From: Xiphophorus maculatus
Lineage: Eukaryota > Chordata > Actinopteri > Cyprinodontiformes > Poeciliidae
Length of the DNA stretch: 64,000 nt
NCBI RefSeq assembly: GCF_002775205.1
Contig: NC_036457.1
Coordinates: forward strand, 4,263,650 to 4,327,649
Direction: 5' to 3'
Shown piece after piece: positions 1-11,460 of the stretch (position 1 is its first letter; every line of letters begins with the position of its first letter). The position numbers and the translations under genes were made by a program. Under the pieces are notes generated by a model. The model searched no databases and had not been told where the DNA came from. It was given only the letters and a program-made list of their open reading frames with translations.

Positions 1-1400
1 CTGCCCTCTTCCTGCAGCAGCTGCTCTGGTTTTTATCCAGTTTTATGTTTTCTGCACAAAGACGCAGCAGATCTGCCTCAGCAGCTGCTGCGCCTGAGGA
101 GAGCCGCAGCCGCTGCTGCAGCAGGACGTAAAACCGTCAGCGGCTGAAGAGGAGCTGCAGATTTACGGCCGGGCGTGTGCGCCGCGTTCGCCCTCCAGTC
201 GACACTCGTCAGCCGAGGTCACAACAAGTGTCAGGGTGAAATAACTTCAGAGGCAGCAGCAGACGGAGGCAGCAGACGGTGACCTGCACATCCACAGGCT
301 TTTATTCTGCAGCTTCTGAAGACTTTTACTACAACTGGCAGCTCAGTTGACCTCTGACCTGCAGACGGCGAGCTGCTGCCTTTAATAAAACACCAGGAGA
401 GAGTTTGATAAACCGGGTTTCAGCTGCTGTTCCTCCTTCATCCAAACATTAAAACCCCTCAATAAACACCACGAAGATGAAAACAAAAAACAAACAACTT
501 CAGTTTCTGGACTTTAAGGGGGTTAAAGGCAACCAGCTTCACAGAAACGATCTGGAGAAACTTCAGGATTTAAACGACAAGAAATGATTTCTGATGTTAA
601 AGTTAGAAAACGTTTAAACCTGAAGGGTTTCCTCTGTCGATGTCAGAACCGCTGAACTCAATTTGTTCTGAAAACCCAGACAGACGATTCGCTCAGAATT
701 CATCAGATGTTTGATGCTGAAGTCAAAGCGCCGCAGCGGACCGCGTCGCACCGCGCCGCACCGCGTTGTTCTGGTTTTATCTCTGAAAACTCACAGCAAC
801 ACGACATCAGGAGGAAAAGTTCCTGAAAAACGCTGCAGAAATATTTAATATCTGGTGAAAATATGATGCTATTTTTTTCCTTTTAATTTATTCATCAAAA
901 AATTAATAAATTAGATAATAAAAATAATAAATTTTTATAATCTCAATTTCTGAATATTGAGGAAGAAAAATAAATTCCTTTTGAAAAATGATGAAACTGA
1001 ACTATTGAACTGATTCCAACATATTTACGTCGTTACAAATCATAGTAATAATGTTCATGATCCTAATCAATTAAATCAAATTATTTAGATCAAAGTTTGA
1101 GTTAAATAGTTTGTCTATTTAATGCTTGTATATATCCAGCAGACATAAACTTCACATTATTCACTGATTTTTTATAAAACATTTCCAAAATATTCTAAAT
1201 AAAATTCATTTCATGAACTCTAATGTCGACTCTTCAAAATAAGAGCCTCTTCTCTGCAGCTGCAGCGTGAAAACCTGCATCTGATGAACTAAACAGAAAT
1301 AAAGTTAAAACATTTTCAGGTTTTACCTCTGATTCCTTCGTCTGTTTGGTCCTGAAGCTTCAGCAGCTCTGAGCAGAACCGCCGACCCGAAGCCTTAAAT
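1..1400. other. Non-coding stretch, no gene recognised
   Basis: Bases 1-400 are richer in GC and in CAG/CTG motifs than the rest and could hold an untranslated exon or promoter, but I see no supported reading frame or splice pair. From about 840 to 1250 it is very AT-rich and featureless. Confidence 0.4.
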
Positions 1401-1404
1401 CTGG

Positions 1405-1406
1405 CT

Positions 1407-1437
<31 letters not shown>

Positions 1438-1440
1438 GGG
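1405..1440. repeat. (GT)n followed by a 20-G run
   Basis: A short GT repeat runs directly into twenty consecutive G (1421-1440). A further G-rich stretch (about 1446-1456) follows. The stretch could form a G-quadruplex on the plus strand; homopolymer length may also be an assembly uncertainty. Confidence 0.85.
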
Positions 1441-2136
1441 CAAAGGGGGCGGGGCTTTTGATCAATCCACTCAACAGCAAACATGAAATTATTTAATCAG
1501 ATAATCAGATTTTTTTGTAGGAATGGGATCATAGATCTTTGCTCTTTGTTAAATAAAAACATCCAGAGTGTTTATTAGTTTTGGGCTCAAATGAAACTGA
1601 AAAATATTTCAGATTTTCTCATCTATAAAAAAAGGAAAATGAAGTGTTTTCAATTTTAAGTCACTTCCTGTTTTTAATCCAGCAGGTTTGTTTTCTCCAG
1701 GATGTAATTTAAACTTTAAGTCGATCTGCTCCTAGTTACCATGACAACCAGATGATCACTTTGTGTTGAGCATTTTTATAAGTAGATTTTCATTTAAAAG
1801 TCGTAGTTTTGTGGTAATTTAGTCTTGAACTGTGGACAGGGGGCCGCAGAAATCATTCCAGGGAGCCGCAATTGGCCCCCGAACCGCACTTTGAACACCT
1901 GGATCTGGAGCACAGGTGTCAAACTCCAGACCTGGAGGCCCGGTGCCCTGAAACGTTTAGATGCATCTCTGCTGCACCTGAACAGAATAATCAGGTCAGT
2001 AAGGTTCTGGAGAATTTCTCCACACCAGGAGGAAATTTAACCGTTTCATTCCAGAGTTTTGTACCTGAGGCTCAAATAAAACCTGCAGGACAGAGACTGG
2101 AGGACTGGAGTTTGACCCCTCTGTGTAGAGACACAG

Positions 2137-2149
2137 AGGTCAGAGGTCA
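2137..2149 (+). promoter_or_regulatory. DR1 nuclear-receptor-like element
   Basis: Two AGGTCA half-sites in direct orientation separated by one base (AGGTCAGAGGTCA) match the DR1 consensus bound by RXR heterodimers and HNF4. Only the motif is seen; function is not shown. A related DR1 (AGGTCAAAGGTC) lies near 5570. Confidence 0.25.
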
Positions 2150-2277
2150 GAGGTTCGTCCTGGGATGGTTCTGTTCCTGTCGGCCTGGTTCTGGACCGGC
2201 TGACTGGCAGCAGCAGAAATGAAAGTGACAAAACGCTGATGAAGAGTCTGAAGCCTCCTGAAGGCTGAACCCAACAA

Positions 2278-2278
2278 C

Positions 2279-2306
<28 letters not shown>
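2278..2306. repeat. (CA)n microsatellite
   Basis: A perfect CA dinucleotide run of about 29 bases. A short (GA)n run lies at about 2810-2830. The rest of 1441-3330 shows no gene. Confidence 0.9.
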
Positions 2307-2309
<3 letters not shown>

Positions 2310-3334
2310 TCTGGAGGTCATTACGTCTGAACAGAACCGGTTCTGTTCGGTTCTGATGGAAACATTTTTAAAGATTAATTTGATTTGTGGAAGAAAAATA
2401 GAAGATCTGCGTTAATCTGAGATAAAATATCTGATCAGTTTCTGGTTGATCAAACGGTTCACATTAGCAGAATCTCATATCGACATCAGATCCCATCAGA
2501 TCCCAAACAGGAATCACTGCAACATCCATGGAGTTTGGAGAACGGTTCTGGTCGGATCCATTTCTCAGATTCATTCAGTTTAACTTGAACGTCAGCAGCA
2601 TTTTAAAATCTTCTCTTGAAGGTTTACTGAGAATCAGATCAATTAACTCCCAGGTCCTTAAATCTCATTTCTATTCTGAAAAAGATTCTTTTTAATAAAT
2701 TCAGCTTTAGATTAAAATAAATTCTCTGAATAGCAGAAAAAACCAACATCAGAGAGAAGAAATCATTTTTATTCTGCTGATTTCTGTCTGTCGGCACATT
2801 AATCCTGAGAGAGAGAGAGAGAGAGAGAGACCGGAGCATGCTAACGAGGCTAACGATGCTAACGAGTGTTTCAAGGTGCTTGACGGAGCTGCATTCGCTC
2901 CTACAGCTCTAATCATCTCATTAATCATCAGTGGAGCGGCGAGGCGGCGCGGCGCGGCGCGGTGAAGCGTCTTTCATCGAAACGCTTCCAGCAACCAAAT
3001 CAGATTTTACTGAAATGAAACTCAGACTCGATGTTTCCCACCAGTAACAGGAAATCCTGCATCAACTTCACATTTTCAAAGGGAAAAAACGAGTCGGATT
3101 CCAGCAATAAAACAGAAATTATTAAACCTGAAGAAAAATAAAGAAAAAGAATGAAACAGGAAGTGACTCAAAGAATGAAACAGGAAGTGACTTTTATAAA
3201 AATCTCGTTTATTTTCTGATCCGATTTTCTTTTCTGTCCCTAAAAACTGATTGATTTTTCAAATGTACTCAGATATTTATAGTAGAAACAGTTTTTGCCG
3301 GGTTCTGATGAGACAGAAAGTTAAATATAAATAG

Positions 3335-3545
3335 GAAAGGGTTAAGGTCTGGACTTTGACTAGGCCGTTGCAGCACATTGATTTTTTTTTATCCATTCTT
3401 TCTTTTGTATATTTGCTTCTTTGTCCTGTTGGCCCAGTTTGGTAAAAACTTCAGCTGATTAACGGATCAGGGTTCTGGTATGTAAAGAAAAGCCCACATC
3501 ATCACACTGCCACTACCGTGTTTGCCAGTCATTATCAGATGCTTT
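3335..3545 (-). mobile_element. Relic of a dispersed DNA-transposon-like family (copy 1)
   Basis: Contains the phrase CTTTGACTAGGCC followed, some 150 bases on, by a degenerate copy of the CACTGCCACTACCGTGTTT phrase. The same pair of phrases recurs at about 22.0, 40.2, 43.6, 49.5, 51.9, 58.2 and 60.6 kb in both orientations. Such phrases are typical of Tc1-like or short non-autonomous elements of teleosts; the exact family is uncertain. Confidence 0.4.
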
Positions 3546-4399
3546 TCACTGATTATTGGTTAATCAATATTTTAACTGCAGTCATTTATTACATTTTGCT
3601 CCTTAGTCGTTATAAAACAACATAAACATGTTTATATTTTATAAATTGTTTAGTGGATCGTTTCCTGTCTGAGGCCCCGGGGCCCCGCCGGCCCCCACAT
3701 CGCTGATTAAACAGGCTGAGAGGATTAAGAGGAAGCAGCACCTGAGGTTTTATTGCTGTTTGCTTTAAGGGAAACAAACTGAGCAACAACAGGGAAGGAC
3801 ACCCAGGAAAAACTGAGGTGAAGGTTGTTGAAATGAGTCCAGTTTTTATTCCTGTGGGGAGAATCTCCTTATTCTGTCCTCTACAGGCTCCTGTAGTCGC
3901 TCCCGTGACCCTAAAATATCAAAGCTGAAGTTTCCAGATTTCATTTTTAAATAAAACGTCCAAATGATTAATGTTCCCACAGAACCAGGAGCGGTTCTGT
4001 TCGCAACAATAACCCAGAGAACACAGACACTCAGATGGATTTGATTTGGTTCTGATGAGAAATCAGAACCGGTGTCATCAGAACCGGACCCTCGCTGCAG
4101 CTTGATGGACTCTGAAGCTCGTTATAGTAAAGCGGAGCGACCCGGCGCTTGGTTCGGTCGGGCTGAAGGCGACTCGTTCTGGCAGAGGAACGATGGATGA
4201 TCGGATCAGAGAGTCGTTACAGTTTATAAATTATTCTTGATCGTCATGATGGAGAAAGTTCTGCTGGTTCTGATTTCTTCTTTTTCTCAACTTTTGTTCT
4301 TCACTTCCCGGTTGAATCGTTTGGGTCGATTTTCCGTCTGCAGCTGGAAGAATTTCTGATTCTACGTTTTCAATTCCAGCAAAGGTGAAAATCTTATTA

Positions 4400-4429
4400 A
4401 AGTTCTGCTCGTTAATAAGAGCAGAACTT
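4400..4429. repeat. Hairpin, 11-bp arms
   Basis: The arms AAGTTCTGCTC and GAGCAGAACTT are perfect inverted repeats around an 8-base loop. No known element is recognised. The surroundings (3546-5396) hold no gene that I can support. Confidence 0.6.
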
Positions 4430-5396
4430 CTCCAACATATTTTCACTCAAGTGAAAAAGTATTTGGTAAAAACCTGAGCAGCTGATCAAAGTATTTTATA
4501 AATACTATATTTTATAAATTGGCCAATCAACACAGAGCAAAATATAAAGTTATGAATCAAAATGAAAACAACTGATTTTGTAACATAACTACAAAACAAC
4601 ACAATCAAAAGAAACATTATTCCTGATTCATTTATTTCAATTTTCAAACTGATGAAACTTTAAAAAAAAAAAACTGCAGCTGTTTGTCTGTCTGGTGAAT
4701 TTTTGGTTAAAATATGTTTGTTTTTCATTCAGTGGGAAGAAAATCCTGAAATTTTACTCAAGTAAAAAGTAAAAAATACTTTATAATGAAATTACTCTAG
4801 TAAAAGTACTTCTAAAAGTACATGTTTTCCAAAAACTACTGAAGTAAATGCAGCTAGTTAATACCCTCCTGACTTTCAGACAGTAACCATGGCAACAAGG
4901 TGTTGTTTTTACAATCGGAAACAGTTGATCAACGTCTAAAAAGCTCAAATAATCTCAAAGAGTCAGAAATGAGAAACTCTTCCATCCGTCACACCAGGCT
5001 CATCCCCTACTCCAACATCTCTCTGGTTCTCTAACCAGACAGACCTGCAGGACGATGAAATGAGTCTCATCATCAGATTTCATGAGGAGGAAGCAAATGA
5101 GGCGCATTATTTTGCAGAAAGGAGAGAAAAAAGCACCAAGATACCAATCAAACTGGTTTAAAACTTTTGCACGGTGCTGTCTGTGTTCCAGCAGATTCAT
5201 CCTTTAAAACAATGTGACCAGACGCTGCAGAGTGAGGAAGTAAAGTCAGAGTCAGCAGAAACAGGGAGAGCGTGACCTTCAGCTGCAGCTAATTACAGTT
5301 TTTACTTTAATTAGGCCGCCACACACCAGTGGATTCATCAGCAGCAGCAGCAGAGAGATGAAGACTGACAGCAGGAAGGAGGGGAGCAGAGAGGAC

Positions 5397-5424
5397 GGTC
5401 CGTCCGTCCGTCCGTCCGTCCGTC
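5397..5424. repeat. (CCGT)n microsatellite
   Basis: About seven tandem CCGT units. Confidence 0.85.
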
Positions 5425-5698
5425 TGAGACGCTTTAAATGTTCTGGATCAAAACGTTTCAACAGAACGATAACCGACCCAATGATTCTTCATTCGGGTCA
5501 TAAAGTTTCCTCGGTGCTGACGACGCTTTTACTGCAACTAAACTGAATCCGTCTCTCCTAGGTCAAAGGTCGCTTCAGGGGTTTCACTGATTTTTCCTTT
5601 TCTCTTCCAGATGATAAAAATAAAGCAGTCAGTACCACAGCTTGGAGATCGCTGAGGTCAGGACCTTCTGGTCAGGAGAAAAAACCTCCTGAGAGGCT

Positions 5699-5842
5699 GA
5701 AGAGTCTGGATGGTTGGTGGTTGATGGTGGATGGTTGGTGGTTGATGGTTGGTGGTTGATGGTTGGTGGTTGATGGTTGGTGGTTGATGGTGGATGGTTG
5801 GTGGTTGATGGTGGATGGTTGATGGTGGATGGTTGATGGTTG
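5699..5842. repeat. GGTTGATGGTT-type minisatellite
   Basis: Irregular tandem array built from GGTTGGTGGTTGAT and GGTGGATGGTTGAT-like units of about 14 bases. Both strands read open in places only because the repeat lacks stop codons; I do not call a gene. Confidence 0.8.
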
Positions 5843-6841
5843 ATGCGTCTCCTAAATGTCCCATGAAGGACAGAGATGCTGCTGGGGACATTTTGGAGGT
5901 TTTACAGGAACTCTGAGAAGGATGACCAGGAAGTCTTCCAGCTTCTGGAGACCAACTGAATAATCTTTGAGGAGGATTTTCATGGGTTTCATTAAGATCA
6001 TGAAGTAGATCTGATCTTTAGTCATGTTGATGTTCAGTATGACCAACTCCAAGGAACCTTGAAGTCCAATGTTGGAGTTACTGAATCTCTCGTCCCTCAA
6101 ACTGCTGACATCCTTACCGTCCCTGGACTCTTCTTCTACTTATCTGGGTCATAAAATATCAGCATGGTTTAGCTTGTGGTTCCTCTGACCCAAGACATCC
6201 ACTGGACTAGAGAACAAGAATAGAAACAGGCTCCAGTTTGGTTCTCTAAAGGAGGTTCTGATGATGGGTTGGTAGATAAATAATCAGTTATATCTTCAGT
6301 AGGAAGGGCAAGGAGAGAAGGAAAGTCCAAAAATCAAATCAAGTCTGATCAGTCTTGATACTAGTAGTTTATTTTGGTTACAGCTCCATCTAGTGGAGCA
6401 GAGAGGAGCTACATGGTGAGATATGTTCAGATGCAGGCTGGCTTTGCAGACAGTAACTAGTTAAGGAAACATTAGTTAAAACTGTTTCTCCTCCTGCAAA
6501 TCTTTAGAAAATGGCAGCTTGACCTTCCAGTGTTTCGACAGAAAGTTCTGCAGTGAGACTGGATGGTATTTACAGTCAGGACTCCGGTTTTAATGAGTCA
6601 GTTGACATTTAAACAGTTTCTTTTCCCACTTTCAGCTGAATCCAAGCCAGGATGATGGGATAGCCTGAAAGAATCCAGTAAATGAAGCTAAATGTTATCT
6701 CTGCAGCCCACTGAAGTGTGTGCAGCACAGCGAGCAGCTCAGAGGGCGAGAGAGCATCAGATGAAGCAGAGCGAGCGAGAGAGCGAGGTCGGTTCAGTCG
6801 GAGCGAGAGATCGGAGCGAAGCCTCGACGTGAGCGGCTCCG

Positions 6842-7012
6842 ATGTTCACGCTTCCCCTCAACGACCTGACAGAGCGGCTCAGCGTCAAACACCGAACCAA
6901 ACCCAGCAGATACCAGAGAGTCTGGAGGAAAATCACCACAGAAACTCTGAACAAGAGCAGCTTCTACAAAACAACTACCATGGCAGAGGTCGTGCTTTTC
7001 AATCATAAGTAG
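6842..7012 (+). CDS. Short open reading frame, 56 residues, unrecognised
   Basis: An ATG at 6842 opens a 56-codon frame ending in TAG at 7010-7012. It encodes a basic, hydrophilic peptide (begins MFTLPLNDLTERLSV) that does not look like low-complexity or repeat sequence. The 5' flank (about 6715-6840) is purine-rich with several CpGs, as in a promoter or 5' untranslated exon. I do not recognise the protein. It could be a small gene, a first coding exon, or chance; no downstream exon was identified. Confidence 0.25.
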   Translation: MFTLPLNDLTERLSVKHRTKPSRYQRVWRKITTETLNKSSFYKTTTMAEVVLFNHK

Positions 7013-7239
7013 CAACTTTTGGGCTAAAAACCAGAAGAAACACAGTTAGACTTCATTAAATGTGTGTTCTGTATGTTAGTTCCTTATTAATTGATATTTT
7101 ATATGATATTGATCTAGTTGTCAGATATTTTAGCTAATAAAGAAAGGTCGAAGGTGGAGATAAAGACCAGGAGTTGGGGTTCAGTCGTTTTCTTCATGTT
7201 CTTCGTCTTGCCAACAGTTGCCTGCTGTTGAGATGTTTG

Positions 7240-7670
7240 TCTAAATGTTTTGTTACAGGAAGCCTAGCAGAGAAGCATCGTCCCTCCAGGGGGTCCTGGG
7301 TCTCCCTCTGGGTCTCCTCCCACTGCGACGTGGCCAGTGTACCTCACCAGACAGGCGTCCATCCTAACCAACAATCAGAACCAGACGCCCAAGTCAACTG
7401 GATCGTCTCCATGTGAAGGAGCAACGGCTCTACTCCGAGTCCCTGCTGGATGACCGAGCTTTTCATTCTGTCTCTAAGGGACAGAAAACTCCTGTCTTGA
7501 TCCATGATCTGGTTCTTTCGGTCCTGAAGCTCGTCACCATAGATGAAGGTAGGATCACAGATCGACTGGTAAGTCAGGAGCTGAGACTCTCTCTCTTCAC
7601 CAGACGACCACTTCACCAACCGCATCAGACGTTTACAGATGGCGCACCAATCATCTACCGATCGTCTTCT
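7240..7670 (-). mobile_element. Degraded LINE fragment (ORF2 C-terminal / 3' part)
   Basis: The plus strand carries phrases familiar from the reverse complement of teleost L2/Maui-type LINE 3' regions: the CTCTACTCCGAGTCCCTGCT phrase, GGATGACCGAGCTT and TCTAAGGGACAG, then a GTTCTTTCGGTCCTGAAGCT phrase and ACCATAGATGAAGGTAGGA. The frame is broken by stops. Clade assignment rests on my memory of consensus text and is tentative. Confidence 0.5.
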
Positions 7671-7993
7671 TACATGAACAAAACCCAAAGAACTTTGTTT
7701 TCCCACCTGATAGTCCGGTAGACTCGGTTCGATTGGGAACAAAGTTGCAACCTTTGTTTTATTTTCAGCTGCTGCGGTTCACTTTCACACTGCGAGGTGT
7801 CAAACCAACCAAACTGAGACAAACCAGTTCCCCTCATCCTGACCCAGAGAAGGAGGCCTGGAAAGAACCGGTTCTGAGGCTGAGCAGCCATTGTTCTGAT
7901 GGTGGAAAGGTGAAAACATGTCTGAGTTTAAAGTCTGTAAAGTTAAAAACCTGCTGAGTTGCTGCTTCTTGTTTGACTTCATGTTTCTCTGAC

Positions 7994-8251
7994 CTTCATT
8001 GATGCGGCGTCAGTCAGAGCGGCAGCCTGTCTGTTCAGCTGCGACGCCATGATGTGGCAGCGCTGACACAGTCTCTGCTTCTCCTCCTCCGGCTTGCCGT
8101 AGCTGCTCAACTCGCCGGCTGACAGTGAACCTTCGGGGTTGGGCCGCCGGGCGCAGCTCCTCCGGGCCTCGTCCTCCCCGCCTCCTGACGAACGCAGGCG
8201 TTTCCTGCGACATGTGGAGCCCAGAGGCAGAGGAGTCTGCCCCTCCCACAC
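7994..8251 (-). CDS. Coding exon of an unrecognised gene (3' of the pair)
   Basis: On the minus strand a good acceptor (..TAACAG before 8251) and donor (..ATGAAG/GTCAGA at 7994) bracket an 86-codon phase-0 exon with no stop. It encodes a basic, low-complexity stretch with CRRKR and then a more ordered end, KPEEEKQRLCQRC followed by QLNRQAAALTDA, that is a CxxC pair and a short amphipathic helix. It joins in frame to the exon at 8762-8809. I do not recognise the protein. The CxxC-plus-helix end vaguely recalls the N-terminal region of KIF26-type proteins, but I cannot support that. Further exons in either direction were not found. Confidence 0.45.
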
Positions 8252-8761
8252 CTGTTACCAGAGAGACAGGACAGTTTTCAGACAAGAGGATTTTATTCTA
8301 GTGGACACCTGGTACTAACAGGAGTCACTGGACTACAGTCACCTACAAATACTTGAGACGTTCCCAAAAAACCGCAACTTTCCAGCTAAAATTAGAGATA
8401 TTAGCACTTTATATATATATATATTTATATATATATATATATATCGTCGGTGGGACAGATAGAAAGAATGTCAGATTGGTAAATCTCACAAAATTACTGA
8501 AAATTATAACCAGCTTTTGATTTAGTTCTGCAGAAATTCTTGTATCTGAAAGATATTTCGATCATTTAATGTCATGATAAGTTTATGTTGATATAAATTA
8601 ATAATTGATTTCTTACCAACATCAGTATAGAAATTAAGAAATCTTACCAAATTAATGACATAAAGTTGAACTTTTAATGGTTTTGACTGATTGTTCCCAG
8701 ACAGGTCTGTTTAAACCTCATGAAGGTTTTATTTTATGGTAATAAAGAGTTAAATCCTCAC

Positions 8762-8809
8762 CGTGTACCTCCTGTAGTCTGGCCCGCGTCCCGGCGCTCC
8801 GGTCCAGAA
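8762..8809 (-). CDS. Small upstream coding exon of the same unrecognised gene
   Basis: A 48-base minus-strand exon lies between the acceptor ..TGTTCCCAG (exon starts at 8809) and the donor ..TACACG/GTGAGG (ends at 8762). Phase 0 at both ends gives 16 codons ending in PDYRRYT, which continue as VWEGQTPL in the next exon. Consistent phase across both junctions is the main support. Confidence 0.4.
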
Positions 8810-10239
8810 CTGGGAACACATTTCAGTTTAAAATCCTCCAATCGGACCTGAACTCTTCGTCTTCTCACTGCATCAGACGAGATGCGGCTCCAGCCTCTGA
8901 TCAAATCTTTTAACTCAGCAGAATGAAGGAGGAGAGGTTCTGACGGCTGGGAGGAGAACGGCGCCACTGAGGCGTGAAGATTCAGACCCACAGAGTTACA
9001 CAACCACTGAGCAGAGACTCTGCTGCTACACAACTCAGCTAATCGGTTAGCATTAGGGAGGCTAACTGGATCATAGCATCTAGATTTAGCTTGTTCATTT
9101 TCCTTTTCTCCGTTTCCTTTATGTTTGCAACATCATCTTTACTATCAGCTCATTCAAAATGCTGCTGCCAGAGTCCTGACCAACACCAGGAAAACTAAAC
9201 TTTATCTGTATGTTTCTGTGGTTATCTTTTACAAAAATAAAGTCAGCATCTATTCTATTGATGTTACTATAATAACATCAATATATGTTATTCTATTTTA
9301 ATATTTGTAAGCACTGATCAGTGGCAGCTGTTCTACTTTCGTTACGCACATTTATGATGATAAACACTTTTAGTTGAAAATTTCAACATAAAAATATTCA
9401 GTTATTAAGGAGAGCAGAATCTAATCCAAAGATATTTGTACCTGAGTAGGAGAGTGAAAACATATACTGTCAAAATGTGAATTTCTGGATTGAAAGTCGG
9501 TACAGAAACAGAGGGAGGATCGATGCTAACGCTCCTTAGTGCACATCATTCATAAATCATTTATTTCATTGGTTTATTTTATTCTTTATCTATTGCTGAA
9601 CTTCCTGTTGATTTAATTTAAAATCATTATGGGATCAAATCACACAGTAAAGTGTTTTAATTGAACATCCTGTATATTATAAACAAGTAAATCTGAAGCT
9701 TAAACTGTGTTTGATTGTACTTCAATAAACTGTGATGGCCTTTAATCAAAGATAATCAATATTTCATACTACAGATTTCATTGTGATTTGTAGTTTTGTT
9801 TTGGGGTTTTTTATACTCAAAATGGCTGACATTTCCTAATTGGCATGACGCCGCCAGGCCCCGCCCCCATGCGGAAGTAGAGCAAACCTTCAAACAGTGT
9901 TAAAATGGCAGAAATAGTGAAACTCGACGCGTCAACAAACATTTTTTGAGTAATTTTTGTCTTATGCAACACTGAGACAAAGATGACCTGCAAGAAAATC
10001 CTCTACTCAGGCCTACATCCGGTCCGTGAGGTCATTTCCGGGAAACAATGAGAAACCATCATTAAAGCCCAAATCTTTCTTAGAAGAAGAATGAGAGGCA
10101 CAAAGTGTCATGAGTGTGAATCTGTTGGAGGCATTTTGTACAAAACGGGTTAAACATGATTTAAGGAAATGCAGCCACCACTACAGCATGTTTTCATGCT
10201 GCCACGGAGCTACCAGTGCAATTTACACACAAAATCAGG
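8810..10239. other. Non-coding stretch
   Basis: AT-rich, with no supported exon beyond those at 8.0-8.8 kb. An (AT)n run lies just below this stretch at 8411-8446. GC-richer bases at 9845-9900 have no recognisable content. Confidence 0.4.
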
Positions 10240-10298
10240 CACAGCTGCCTTCACAGCTACCTTCACAGCTACCTTCACAGCTACCTTCACAGCTGCCT
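10240..10298. repeat. 12-bp tandem repeat, about five copies
   Basis: The unit CCTTCACAGCTA (variant with CTG) is repeated about five times. Both strands stay open across it, an effect of period 12. Confidence 0.85.
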
Positions 10299-10414
10299 TC
10301 CTGCATGATTCCAGACTCCGTTGGGTTTTTGGAAATGTAATAATTTGTTTTCCGCCTCTAAACTCTCCGGTTCGTCCCGCTCTGATGACGTAGGACCCGG
10401 TTTTCCTCTGAACC

Positions 10415-11460
10415 TTCTTCTTCTTCTTCTTCTTGTCCTTTTTTATGGCGGTTGGCAAGCAACTTTTAGATGTGCATTACCGCCATCTACTGGAATGGAG
10501 TGTGGATCGGGACGCTAACTATATACACCCCCCTCAAAACAAAACAAACAGACAAAACAAACAAAACAAACAAAAAAAAAAAAAAACAGCACTTAAATCT
10601 TTTCTATCAATTTTGTTTTCTTAAGATAATTAATTAAATAACTTATATCTTCAGAATTAGAATTTTTTCCCAAAATATCTTGTAAATTTAACTGTAATTT
10701 ATTTTCTTGTAACCGGCTAACTAATTTCCTTCTCTCAACAGAATATTTGGTACAGAACCACAAAACATGTTTTACTGTCTCTTCTTGACCACAAAAATCA
10801 CAACTTCCAGTTCGATGTTTTCCTATTTTAAATAAATTACTGTTTAACCTTGTATGTCCAAAACGCAACCTAGATATAACTGTTTCCTCTTTTCTATTTC
10901 GTCCCGTTCTCCTCATTGCACCAACTTTTCTTTGAATACTGTACAGCCATCTACCAGTTCTGTCTTCCTCCCACTGTCTCTGCCATCTTTCCTTAACCTT
11001 TTGTTTAATAATAGATTTGATTTCTTCTCTACTAAATGGAACTAATATATCAATATCACTATATTTTGAAGCTTGTTTTGCATATTTATCAGCCAACTCA
11101 TTCCCTCTTATTCCTATATGCGATGGTATCCATGTAAATATAACTAATAACCCCATTGCTTGAATTCTATATGTTATTAACTGAATTTCTAATAAAAGAT
11201 CCGGTCTACTATTAGCATGATTATTTTTTAATGAATATAATGAAGAACTTGAATCAGAGCATACTATGCTTCTTAATGGACGGACTTCCTCAATCCATCC
11301 TAAAGCTAAAATAATTCCCATCATCTCTCCAGTATAAACTGATACTCCATCAGTAATTCTTCCTCTGAACCTCTGCAGCTCGTCGCGTGATAAACACAGG
11401 TGTACTTCGGAACCAAACTGGACCGCTGATTGGTTGGTTCTTGCCCAACCCACTGGGATG
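10415..11460 (-). mobile_element. 5'-truncated LINE with intact RNase H-C-terminal frame
   Basis: A continuous minus-strand frame (11453 down to 10593, about 286 codons) encodes a ribonuclease H domain and a C-terminal tail as in I/Jockey-group LINEs. Visible motifs are TGEMMGIILAL (acidic residue), IVCSDSSSS (Asp), FTWIPSHIGIRGNELADKYA (the conserved His and final Asp), and a CDFCGQEETVKHVLWFC zinc knuckle. The first Asp strand is missing, so it is truncated at the 5' end. After the stop come a T-rich/TTTG stretch, an untranslated tail with a GATGGCGGTAATGCAC phrase, and a terminal (AAG)n at about 10415-10435. The unbroken frame suggests a fairly young insertion. Confidence 0.75.

Noticed and set aside
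7344-7742. 132-codon minus-strand gene
   Set aside because: Overlaps phrases of a degraded LINE 3' region; no ATG context or domain support.
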